Positions 9,301 through 20,867 of a stretch of 37,546 nucleotides of DNA are shown in pieces. Each line of letters begins with the position of its first letter. The first letter of the stretch is position 1. Both the position numbers and the translations under genes were made by a program. The stretch comes from Hypsibius dujardini (lineage: Eukaryota; Tardigrada; Eutardigrada; Parachela; Hypsibiidae): positions 1-37,546 of the forward strand of contig LRSR01000056.1 of the NCBI GenBank assembly GCA_001579985.1, written 5' to 3'. The notes beneath the pieces were generated by a model, which was not told the origin of the DNA, searched no databases, and saw only the letters and a program-made list of their open reading frames with translations.

Positions 9301-11295
9301 CGTGGACATCCGGTCAAAACTGCTGGGGTACCGTGTAGTTTCTGTAACCAGAGACCAATACAAAATTGGACAGTTTGATAACAAACAAACAGCCAAACAT
9401 GGAGACAGGTAGCGGAAATCGGCATCAGGCATTTTCTTACCAGTTCGTGGATAACTGATGAATCCTTCCATATAGAGCTTCTCAGCAATCCTCATAGCCT
9501 CATCGGGCGACATGCCGAGCCGCGAACTGGCCAGACGGAGTAGTTGCACTGTGTTCAAGGCTGCCGGTCGCAGTTTTCGTTTCTCAAGGGAAGTCACGTT
9601 GGCCACTGTGATAAATCGATGACGCCGCAAGCTGAGCAGAATCCTTTCCGCTAAAGCCCGATCGAGTGTCCGGTTCCTTTTCCAATGGAGCGTCAAAACT
9701 CCAGAACCTACACCACTAAAATAGAATTATCGGGGAGCAATTTCTAAAACACAACGTAACCGAAACAGACAAAGACATCAGATAAGCAGACAGACGGCAA
9801 GCAGTTACTAGTAGGCAGATAGTAGACAGTCAGTGCGACAGAGAGAATCAGACAGACAGACAAATAAGCAGCTAAACAAACAGGCCGACAGACAGAAAAA
9901 CAGATAGACAAACAGACGGACGGACAGATAGACAGACAGACAGACAGATAGACAGACAGACAGACAACCGCAGACAAATAGCTCTCTACCTGGAATGTCA
10001 ACGTCAACTTTAACCTGCCAGAACGGTTCGGGTTGGAAGTTTTGAATCGCCATATGCCGTTCCACGACAAAGCCCAACGTTGGCGTTTGACACGGCCCGA
10101 ACGGCATGGTGGTGGTCCTGAGGGCTTCCGCACCATACTTGTGTTTGAAAAACCGCGTCTGGAACCGTGTGAACGCACATCCAATGCGCAAATCCAACTC
10201 CATCCTAGCATCCACCGACCGCGCCTCGTCCTGGTTTGGTGTCCGCAGATGTTGCAGCGCTTCCTGTATATCGTGGGCGGTCAAGGCGGAGAACTGTGCA
10301 CGGTAGATCCGTTGCATGGGTGGGGACTTCCTCATGACCGGGACAATACAGTCCATCACTTCGAAGCATATATTCTCGCCTTCCTTGTCACAGTCCAGCC
10401 ATAGGACGAGGAAGTCTGCGTTTCGGCCAAGACCGGTCAACTGACGGCCGACCCCGGCGTGTGGATCGGCCGGCTGCTTCATGACACCGCAGGTGAAGAG
10501 ACCTTCTGGATCCTTCCTCCAGTCCCGGAATTCTTCCACAAACTGTAACGAAAAACAGGATTATCATTCATGGCAAGAGGATGTGAATCTGCACGTCTGG
10601 ATATGAGCCTGTATCCCATTAAACTAACCAATCAATCAACCAAGCAGGTGCAACTGATCCAATTCCAGTCAATCAATCAATCAACTAACTGCAACTGATT
10701 CCATTCCAATCAACCAATCAATCAATCAAGTCCAACTGATTCAATTCCAATCAATCAATTTTCTAATTGATCGATCAATCAATCAGCAATCAATCCAACT
10801 TCGACTAAGTTGCGTTGCGGAAACTCCCTGAATTCCATACACGGAGAGAGGGTTAAAGGAAATCAATTTTTAAGCAAGCCAATGAAGGCACATTTGACAA
10901 AGCGAACAGAAATCACATTACAAGGTGCCATACAATGACAAAAGTGCTGGTAGTGGCACGAGTACGAGAAGCAAAAAAACAGAATTAATTTAAAACCACG
11001 CGAGTTGAAATGAAACCGCCAATCAACCGATCGACTCGACCACCCTAGTAAACTGCACCTCAATTTCATTGATGTGGCCGTACGTGCTGCTCATCAGATA
11101 ATGCACAATCTCCCCAGTCACAGGCCACGGCGCATCCCATTCGAAAAGCGGAAGAGGTCTGCTGACTTGCCCGACAACGTCAATCATTCCTTTGGTGCAG
11201 CGATTGGTAGAGAGAAAACCCGCGAGAGTTTTCGCCAGCGATGGCTTCTCTGCTACCATCACCACCTTCCGCATCGCAGGATTCCTGAACGCCAT
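6350..11295 (-). CDS. TOP3B: DNA/RNA topoisomerase III beta with a C-terminal dsRBD, about 10 exons
   Basis: Type IA topoisomerase that passes single strands of DNA and, in the TOP3B family, RNA. Exons on the minus strand: 11295-11059, 10542-9990, 9707-9441, 9341-8822, 8645-8467, 8404-7984, 7893-7241, 6942-6859, 6692-6577 and 6472-6350. Phases agree throughout, giving about 1050 residues. MVAEKPSLA opens the TOPRIM domain; the metal-binding LWLDCDKEGEN is at about 127-137 and the catalytic tyrosine is Y349 in SYPRT. Similarity to TOP3B runs to about residue 625 (LHLTPSMG). The cysteine-rich zinc ribbons and RGG tail of animal TOP3B are missing. Instead there is a Ser/Pro/Arg-rich segment and then, from about residue 974, a dsRNA-binding domain with GGPSHAPHF and TKKDAKKQ. 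The ATG at 11295 has a good Kozak context; 11274 is the alternative. The catalytic core is certain. The last three exons are inferred; a stop at 7008 would apply if the donor at 7240 is not used. Confidence 0.88.
7027..7190. repeat. 33-bp minisatellite, about 5 copies
   Basis: Five imperfect tandem copies of a 29-33 bp unit built around GATCGGTGTGTCTGGAACCG and TTCGACGT. In the preferred TOP3B model the array lies in intron 7. If that intron is retained, it would encode repeats of TPIKRRTTVPD at the end of the protein. Confidence 0.85.
9894..9968. repeat. ACAG/CTGT microsatellite in TOP3B intron 2
   Basis: Imperfect run of CAGA tetranucleotides interrupted by TAGA and CGGA variants, directly downstream (minus-strand sense) of the exon 2 donor at 9989. 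On the transcript strand it reads CTGT. Confidence 0.85.
10620..10800. repeat. degenerate ATCA-type tetranucleotide repeat in TOP3B intron 1
   Basis: Many copies of AATCAATC/CCAATCAATC separated by related phrases such as CAACTGATTCAATTCC, which recurs about three times. Simple-sequence intronic DNA with no coding potential seen. Confidence 0.7.
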
Positions 11296-11577
11296 CGTGC
11301 TAACGTGATCGTTGGCAAACCAATGTACAGCTCTCGAAATTGCCCGCTGAAAAATTACTCCTGCGCGCACGGGCGTCAATGAAATAATGGGAGAAAGTTA
11401 ATTGGAGTGAGGGGGCCTCGCCCATTTTGCCTCCCCCCCCCCAGGGCTCCCCGGGGGGAGGGGGAAGGGGAGAGAATAGTTCTTAAATCCGAAGAGTCCT
11501 AAATTCTGCACGCTTCCTTTTTTCAACATCCTGAAGTGCTGTTATTTTTTAGATCAAACGGTAATTTTGTACTCACA
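11296..11577. promoter_or_regulatory. shared divergent promoter of TOP3B and SF3B5
   Basis: Only 282 bp separate the inferred start codons of TOP3B (minus) and SF3B5 (plus), so both promoters must overlap here or sit in 5' UTRs. The interval holds a strong C-run/G-run at about 11429-11471 that could fold on itself, and no TATA box that I can see. The role is inferred from geometry alone. Confidence 0.5.
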
Positions 11578-11974
11578 ATGGGAGATCGTTACAATATCCA
11601 CAGGTAGGTAAGGTTTGGGCAGTAATATTTTAGGCGTTGTGTTCAGCTGTAAAAAATGCGACTGTTAAACGTTTTTCGTCGTTCGAGGGCCTCGCGTCAC
11701 GATAGCTAATTTCGAACGCCTCTTTCTTTGTTTTTCTAGTCAGTTGGAACATCTGCAGTCGAAGTACATCGGAACCGGTCACGCGGACACGACGAAATGG
11801 GAGTGGATGCAGAACCAACACCGGGACACCGTCGCCTCCATCCTCGGCCATTTTGATATGCTCAACCACGTGGCCATTGCGGAGAACGAGAACAAGGCTC
11901 GGCTAAAGTTTAACCTGATCGAAAAAATGCTCCAGCCCACTGGACCGCCTAGTCAGAAAAAGGAGGACACTTAG
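11578..11974 (+). CDS. SF3B5: splicing factor 3B subunit 5 (SF3b10), 2 exons
   Basis: Small subunit of the SF3b complex of the U2 snRNP, which binds the branch site of introns in the nucleus. Exons 11578-11603 and 11740-11974 join AG with T to give a serine codon and a protein of 86 residues, exactly the human length. MGDRYNIHS, LEHLQSKYIGTGHADTTKWE and GHFDMLNHVAIAENE match the family almost residue for residue, and the C-terminal EKMLQPTGPP is also conserved. It is divergent from TOP3B and convergent with TFIIIA. A clear AATAAA follows. The gene appears intact. Confidence 0.97.
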
Positions 11975-12114
11975 AGGAGCCGGACGGGCTCCACTGAAAC
12001 AGACATTCGAATCAATTAATCAATCTGTGAGCGAATCAACCAACTGGAGCTACTGCACAAGTGATCAATCAATCGAGCTCTATCCCCTAGCTTTTAGTTA
12101 CTACGATCTGCAAA

Positions 12115-12120
12115 AATAAA
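12115..12120 (+). terminator. poly(A) signal AATAAA of SF3B5
   Basis: Exact AATAAA 141 bp after the SF3B5 stop codon, followed by a GT-containing stretch. Its position fits a short 3' UTR. Confidence 0.75.
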
Positions 12121-12352
12121 TTGTACATTGAGCGACAAACACTGCTCTGTATTGGAATTCCTGATGTTCAATGATGTGTCCGTTATTGCTCCGTAAGTGA
12201 CAATTAGACAGGATATTCGTCCCCTTTTCCGCAAATAAATTGGAGCATCTCATGCGCATAGTCGAATCGAATGAAATTAGGCAAAACGGAACAAGAAAAC
12301 GACGAGTTACCTAAATCACTCCTTCTCAAGTATTGACTAGTATTGACGCGAA

Positions 12353-12358
12353 TTTATT
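12353..12358 (-). terminator. poly(A) signal AATAAA of TFIIIA
   Basis: TTTATT on the plus strand reads AATAAA on the minus strand, 122 bp beyond the TFIIIA stop. With the SF3B5 signal at 12115-12120, it puts the two convergent 3' ends about 230 bp apart without overlap. Confidence 0.7.
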
Positions 12359-12479
12359 GTAACAGAACGACCTAAGCGATATCACAACAAAGGTGCAGAG
12401 ACTGCACGGAAATACAACACGGCGCTTGCGAACAAAACTAAAACAAAAACCGGAAAGGGGAAAGAAACTCTTAAGAGAT

Positions 12480-13948
12480 TCACTTCTTATGGGACTTAAT
12501 ATGCCGGGCGAGATTTCCCGCCTTGGTTAAAATCTTCCCACAACCGGGGAAATCACAGACAATCTCAAGCTTCTTCTTTGCTGGACAGCGGGACGAATGC
12601 TGCTTGATAGCCTTGGCCGTGTTGACCAACATGGCCTGACAGTCCGGGCAGTTCGTACATTCCCGTTCGTTCTGATGCGTCGGAAGGTGGTCTTGGAGCA
12701 GGGACAGTTTCGGGAAGTCCTTCTTGCAGAACGCACAGACATGCGCTTTCCGATGTGCGGCAGCGTTGTGCTTTCGCAAGAGCGACCACTTGTCGAACCT
12801 CTCTAAACATCCCTCCACCGTGCAGGCATACCCTTCATGAGTCCGGACATGTCGGTCCAGCTTCTGCTTGCGGAAAAATCCTTTGCCGCAGTGTTCCACT
12901 GGGCAGACATATGGAAACACGTTGTTGTGCTCAAACTCGTGGGTCTTGAGGTGTTGGTGCTTTTTAAAGCGCTTCGAACAGGAGGTACAGCCGAACGGGC
13001 GACCTTCGTGGTAGAGGACAACGTGTCGGTCGAGCAGCTGCTTGGAAGAGAGGAACTTTCCGCAGCCCTTAACTTTACATTGGTGTTGGGATGACGGGGG
13101 ACCATCAGCTTTGGGAGAGTGAGCCTTGACACGGTGCCGAGTGAGATGGTAAGAGCGGGTGTAACTGGCGGCGCAGCCGGAAAAGTCGCATTTATAGGGC
13201 CGGTCGCCGTCATGTACCCTTACATGCCATTCCTGCGAGAGCAGAGGTAAAACATTATGAACATTATCGATACGACCACATCCACAAAAGACCAGGCCAT
13301 GTCATGAAACAAATAAAACAAGCGCGTATCCACCTTGTGAAAGACAGATGGTCAATCAATCGGTCAATCAATCGACTAAGACAATCACTGAATCAATCAA
13401 TCCAGCGACGCAGCTGAACTCGACCTAGCCAACTATTCATGTCCACGGTAAAGATGTTAAAGACATACTGCCGAGGTTCATTCCTTTATGATCTTCACCT
13501 TAAAATACTGTTGAGGCGAAAACTCGCACAGCAGAAAATGAACGTGGTTCATCTCAAGAGTCCACTAAGAAGTGAGCACTCATCAGTCGACCAAATTCCG
13601 TTCATCATACAACAATCAATCAGCCAATCAATGCACCTACCAGACGACAGGGTTTGCTGAAAGCTGCATTGCACCCGGGATGGTCGCACGCAAAGCGCCG
13701 AGCTTGTCCTGGTGAGCTGTCGTCATCCGACGAAAACCTACATAATCAGAAAAATATTATCAGGGAATTCAGAAATCCTACTTAATATTATGACATGATT
13801 TGTGCAAGAATCCTTACTCATCAACCGGAAGATCCGCCGGGTCTTTGAAAGTTTCCGTTTGCATTTCCATCACTTCGGCCGCGGCCATCCCGATTTCTAG
13901 TGCTCCCAAGGGATTTCCCGGTCCTCTCCTCATAGGGGGCAATTGCAT
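12480..13948 (-). CDS. GTF3A: transcription factor IIIA, nine C2H2 zinc fingers, 3 exons
   Basis: Binds the internal control region of 5S rRNA genes to recruit TFIIIC and RNA polymerase III, and also binds 5S rRNA. Exons 13948-13818, 13737-13641 and 13232-12480 give 326 residues. Nine consecutive fingers can be counted from about residue 59 to the end, the number characteristic of TFIIIA. Finger 1 (CDHPGC) is split by intron 2. Finger 4 carries RFKKHQHLKTH and finger 5 ends in HVRTHEGY, both TFIIIA signatures. Finger 8 is atypical, ending in cysteine (HSSRC). The protein stops two residues after the last histidine region, so it lacks the C-terminal activation tail of vertebrate TFIIIA. The start is the first ATG after an in-frame stop; an internal ATG (GMAAAE) has a stronger Kozak context. 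It is divergent from AK3. Confidence 0.93.
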
Positions 13949-14391
13949 TTCGCATCAGACTGTAAAGGGAGAAAAGCCAGACATTTCCGCAAAAAACTGC
14001 CGGAAAGAGAAAGAGTACGAGAATCGAGGAGAGTCAAAAACGAGAGGACCACGTTGTGACAGCTAATGAGCGAATTGAACTATAGATATCACGAAGAAGG
14101 CGGAACTGAACTTGCTGACTGGAGGAAAACGAAGGAGGGGAATTTGAAAGATAGCATGTAGAAACAGTGACGCTGTGCGTCGCCTGATCATTGCAAATCG
14201 ATTTGATTTCTATAACGTCTATTTCCAGCCACGCAGTCAAATGATAAATCGTCGTCTCTTCCCGTTTTCGCATCTTCATTGCTCTTGCAGATTCCCGATT
14301 TGGGCTGTTTCTTGGGCGATTTTGATCATTCTCAGCGGTTTAACTGCTATCCCATTCTGCAAAGGCAACTGAGTCAAGTCCATCCCCAACC
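13949..14391. promoter_or_regulatory. intergenic region between divergent TFIIIA and AK3 genes
   Basis: 443 bp separate the two inferred start codons, so the interval must hold the promoters and 5' leaders of both. CCCTTTACAG followed by TCTGATG on the minus strand just upstream of the TFIIIA start could be a splice acceptor for a 5'-UTR exon. I see no TATA box. Confidence 0.4.
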
Positions 14392-15984
<1,593 letters not shown>

Positions 15985-15990
15985 AATATT

Positions 15991-16044
15991 TCCGGCTAAG
16001 CGGCTAGTTTCCATAGTGAGTCCGGCTAAGCGGCTAGTTTCCAT
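15991..16044 (+). repeat. 24-bp direct repeat in the AK3 3' UTR
   Basis: A 24-bp sequence that begins TCCGGCTAAGCGGCTAGTTT and ends in CCAT occurs at 15991-16014 and 16021-16044, with no mismatch that I see. The six-base spacer gives a 30-bp period. It starts 7 bp after the stop codon. Confidence 0.9.
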
Positions 16045-16522
16045 TTTGGAGATATCATTTAATCCTAGAGTCCGTATTTAGTTCCACATCTTATTGTGGA
16101 AGAATCCATTTCCAGTATATCTTCATTCTTTTTTTAACAACGTAATTCATTCCTCGTTCTTAGCGACGTCTTGTCATAACTTGGATACACATAAAAGCAT
16201 TTATTTTTTCTATTTTGACCAAGAAATCCCGAGAGTCAATAGCTTGCCAGTTGTGGCGTTTTGCCTTGCCTTACCACTCTTACTTTCTGCGAAAGTCACA
16301 TTGGGAGACAAGACGCATTAGGTCAAGGCCATCGAACAAAAGGCAGAACGCTGATGCAGCAAGTGAAAGTGTTCTGTCTAATTGCGTCGCAGCAGTTGAA
16401 CAATCGAGCTCGAATTCTATATCCGCAGTGGGCTGTTACTGAATTTTGGTCGGATCTCCGCCGCATGGTATATTACACAGCTAACGGGTAGCACGCTTTT
16501 CTCGAGAGCCCAAGGAATCATC

Positions 16523-17100
16523 ATGGAATCGTTAACAACGACGGAGGTGCGTCTGTTATTCCTGCTCTTCCTGATGACATTGTCCGAACAAAGGACCATT
16601 TTCAAGCCGAACCCAGCCGGCGGAACATCCTCGGAGCCAGAGGAATTCTATTTTCTTGTACTGCCGGAAAGAGTGCCATTGTCCCCTGATTTCTACCGGC
16701 ACGGTATATTCCATTCTCCTTTGGGCTTTGTGGCGCTATTTTTCCTGGAATTGGCCACCCATGTGTTCATAATCATATGCTCATGCAGCAGATGCTCATG
16801 TTATTCTCTGTAGATTCGAACCAGAAACCAGATGATCTGTCAGCACGTCGCAGTGGAGATCCCATGTGGAGTTGCAGCAACTGCGCCAGAAGTCCGCCGT
16901 GCTTTGTCACCCCACCTGAGTGTGAAGTCGGAGGCACGATCAAGAAGGCCTGTACGTTTTGTTGCCTCAACGTGAAAACATGTAGTGTAGTATCTTGGCA
17001 TTCAGTTTATTCAGGCACTGGAGGAGACGTGCGCGCAGGCGTCGATATGTAGGCCTTTACATGAAAATTTATCAGCCCAGCCACAAACAGATAAACATGC

Positions 17101-17171
<71 letters not shown>

Positions 17172-18058
17172 CATACAGACAGACAGACAAGCAGGCAGGC
17201 AAACAAACGGATCATGAGACAGACAGGCATTCAGACAAACAGAAGAGATGAACGACAGTCAAGGCAGACAAAAAAAATGCTGACATCAGTGTCACATCAT
17301 TAACGCAGGCACAAGTACGGGCACTGGTGAAACCATCTATAAGGACGTATAGAATCAGTCATCATTACTTGCACGAATCAAGCACTTCGTACAAGTAACT
17401 GCCAAGATCTTGTATGTGATTGTTTGTGACAAACCTTGATTCCGCCGAGCTGACATATTTTTCTGTTCGCCTTGATTGACAGGAGCTGACAGGCACGCGC
17501 GCACTCGGATCATATCGCGTTGCGTCCAATTGCAGTTTCGCAATCCCTTCCCTGCTGGTGCACTATTGACTTGCTGAAAGTGAAAACCGATCGCCGTCGT
17601 CTGGGTCCACACAGCTTTTTGTCGACTTTTAGTTTACCTAACAGGCGCTCTACTGCTCTGTCCGTGAAATCAACGAAAGCAACGACATGGCAGTTTTCGT
17701 CTGATGGATTTCGACAGTGCTATCCCCTGCCCGTCTGGGGCATCTTCAGCAGTATAAAATTTAAATTTAACTGTTGTTTGCATTAGCGAGAAACTGTCCG
17801 TACGCGCGTCCGCACTGTCTGAAGAGGCGTTTCGCAATCCGTGAGGACCTCGGCACAGATAGTGACCCCTGTCCGGAGTCGAACTACACCGCTTCAGTGT
17901 TAATTAGACTAAAGAGGAATGCCACTAGAGATGGTACAGTCGAGGCTGCAGTTTTATTATGTTGGGCGCCAATTTTTCAGCACATACACTACAACAACAA
18001 CTGGACTGATCATGAGTTTGTCAAGTCTTGTTCGAGTCACGATCGACAGACTGACTGA
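16523..18058 (+). CDS. putative secreted cysteine-rich protein, 4 exons, family unknown
   Basis: Not recognised. Exons 16523-16703, 16814-16981, 17536-17751 and 17787-18058 join in one frame to about 278 residues, and all three introns are phase 1, the usual phase for extracellular modules. Residues 1-25 contain a hydrophobic run (LLFLLFLMTL) that would serve as a signal peptide. Exon 2 has a dense cysteine module, CSNCARSPPC then CEVGG then CTFCC, vaguely like the N-terminal half of an IGF-binding module. Exon 3 adds CWC and a later Cys. Exon 4 holds NCPYARPHC, DPCP and two N-glycosylation sequons (NAT, NWT). Intron 3 is only 35 bp, which is unusually short, and intron 2 holds a CAGA microsatellite. 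A further donor at about 17935 could extend the gene. Secretion and gene structure are inference; no function is proposed. Confidence 0.45.
17098..17170. repeat. CAGA microsatellite, about 18 perfect units
   Basis: A nearly uninterrupted ACAG/CAGA tract followed by degenerate CAGGCA and CAGACAAG units to about 17265. It lies in intron 2 of the putative cysteine-rich gene. Confidence 0.95.
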
Positions 18059-18109
18059 CGGTATAGAGAAGCCTATAAGCATGTTTTGGTGTCATGAAAG
18101 GACGGTGAT

Positions 18110-18335
18110 CAGACAGACAGACAGACAGACAGACAGACAGTATGATATGGGATGGATACCGATGTCCAGAAAAAGCATAACAGATGTATAAAAATAATTT
18201 GGACAAATAGGCAGACAGACAGATGGACACACAGACAGATAGATAGCCAGGCAGGCAAATAAGGAGGCAGACAGACAGACACTAAAACAGACATATAGAA
18301 AGACAAGCAGACAGAGAGACAGACATGACAGACAT
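18110..18335. repeat. degenerate CAGA microsatellite blocks
   Basis: One pure block near 18112-18140 and a longer degenerate block at about 18210-18335 mixing CAGA, TAGA and CAGG units. They lie between the putative cysteine-rich gene and SMYD. The rest of this intergenic stretch shows no coding signal. Confidence 0.85.
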
Positions 18336-18834
18336 GCAGGACTGTTATCCCCGCGATAAACCGAAATGGGAGCGTTGAAGCATAATGGGGATCTGTGTGA
18401 GAATTTTTTGGTATCAGGTTCACATAAGCGCCAGTAGGCGCGTTACATGTTGGTGTCTGTAGATAATCTATTTTAGGGACTAAGTGGTTGCGACGTCAAT
18501 GATGTCTAATAACTGCACAGTGTAATGCACAGAGTTTAGCACGCGTCCCCGTCAAAACTACGGGCGACAGATCACCATACCACAAGATTCTCAGACTACA
18601 CCACAGTACAAGATTTGCATGAACCAGACGTATCCGCAGGCCAGTCACGGGCTGTAGAGGTTCCTCCAATTTCTGCATGGTCGCGCGTATTGTTTAGCTT
18701 ATCAGCTTGACGTCGTCGAAAATTGAGACTCTCTCCCTCTTCAAATACTCCCCTTATCATAACATCGAAAGGCCAACTGGTCTGGGCTACAACGGTACAC
18801 TTCACACTTATATCTCCCGTATAAAAGAACGAAA

Positions 18835-19641
18835 ATGTCGTCGACGGTCGAGTCGTCTACCACGTTCGTCCATGTCTGGGACACGGAATTCCCAGCGGGA
18901 CCGGTGGACACGAAGATGCACGGACCGTACCAGCGCGGCGACCGGCTGCTGTATGAGAAACCGTGGATCTTTGTCGTCTCGGAGAAACTACGCGAGCAAA
19001 TTTGCAACCATTGTTTCCAGAGGTATGGTGGTTCGTATATGAGCCGATCTGCATGAAGCTATCCCTTACCAATCCCCATTATGTTTGCTTTTGCATCCTT
19101 TTCCTTATTTCCCAAGCTACCAATCCCGTAATTTTCAGCGTGATAATCGCTCAAAGTGTAAATCCCTCCCTTGAAATGAGCGATGATGCCGATTCGGTCG
19201 GGGTATCCGAGGAATTTCCCGTGTGTGAAGACCTTCCCCGTAAGATACAACTTCACAGGCTTGCTTTAATGTTCAGGCAAAGAAGTATTAAGGGTTTAGT
19301 GATGGATTTCAGGGAAAAGGGACTGAAACGATGTACGGGTTGCGCGTTCTCTTGGTACTGCGGGAAATCGTGTCAGGTTTGTGGCTTTATATTGTTGAAT
19401 TGCTTCGATGCATTCTTATTGTAAGTATTTGTATTTTGGTCATTTGCAGAAGACCAGCTGGAAATCTGTTCACAAGCATGAATGCCCTGTGTTCAAAAAG
19501 GCTCTTCAAGATGAGGAACTCACCATTCCGTTGGGTATCGAAACCGTTCGGCTTTGTCTGCAGGCACTAATCCGAGTCAAGGTATTTGTGAAGGCCTTTC
19601 CGTTCGTCTCTTGGCATGGCAGTCTGTCTCTCTATCTCTCT

Positions 19642-19688
<47 letters not shown>

Positions 19689-20836
19689 TTTATTAATTTT
19701 CCACGAAGCAGAGGACTGTATCTGCTTATTCTTTTTCGGATTTCAGAATGATCCGAACTGGCGAGACCCTAGTGAAGGTTTCCCCATTCTACCTCACCGA
19801 ACTTTTCCCAACCTTATGTCACGTGAGAACCATACTTCTTTTTGGACCCTTAATCATATCCTTGCTTTTATTACTTTTTTGTTACTATTTCCTACAGATT
19901 GGGAGGAAATCAAGGTCGACAAAAAAGAGGTGGACTTCATTGATCTCATGTCAAACTACTTCCACAAAGTTCTCAAAGGTCTAGGTGACTATGAAGACCT
20001 CCTCGAGCTGGAGAGTCTCGGTACCATCTACGGTAAAATTCGAATCAACAATATGACCATCTTCGGGACCTACGGCGACAAACTAGGTGTCGGTTTATAC
20101 CTTTCTGGCTCTGCCATTGGTAAGACGGCAATGTGGCTGCACTCAAGTAAATTTCACTAACTGATTCTAAAGGCTAAAATAGATACCATCCGCAGATCAT
20201 GCCTGCTTGCCCAATGCCTGTCCGAGTTTTTCCGGCACCCTCATAAACATTCACGCCACGGAAAGTGTGGACTGCTTCGATAATGTAAGCAAGCCTAAGC
20301 ACTCCGTCGGTTCGCCCCTCTGACGTTCTGTTCAACTCCGACCTGGCTCTGCATGTGTTTGTACTTATATTCGGACGACGGTAATTGGGTGTCCAACAAC
20401 GTGCGCTGTGTTGACAGGTTCGTCTGAGTTACTTAGACCAGATCTACTTCTCCGTGCCACGACGGGAAATGCTGAAAAAACGTTACTACTTTGACTGTTT
20501 CTGCCGAGCTTGCTCGGATGAAAACATGGACCAACGAATGAACGGCATTCGATGCCCGGGGAAAACATGTTCGAATGCTATCCTGATGAACCCGTACTCT
20601 TTCGAGTCTGATCCGTGTTCCGGTTGCGGATGCGTCGCCAATAAGGTTCTGAAGGACCAAGTGACAGATCTGCTAAAACGGGGTCGAGAAATCCAGGCGA
20701 TGATGAGTGAAGCAAAAAAGACCGACAGTAAGATAGACGGACAGATAATCAGACAGACAGACAGACAGACAGACAGCCAGACAGCCAGACAGCCAGACAA
20801 ACACAGACAAACAGATAGACAGATAGACAGACAGAC

Positions 20837-20867
<31 letters not shown>

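Noticed and set aside
12803-13213. 137-codon Ser/Thr-rich open frame on the minus strand
   Set aside because: It is a shifted frame of the TFIIIA zinc-finger exon, which continues in the correct frame to 13232.
18820-18827. TATAAAAG as TATA box of the SMYD gene
   Set aside because: It lies 7 bp before the start codon, so transcription from it would begin inside the coding exon.
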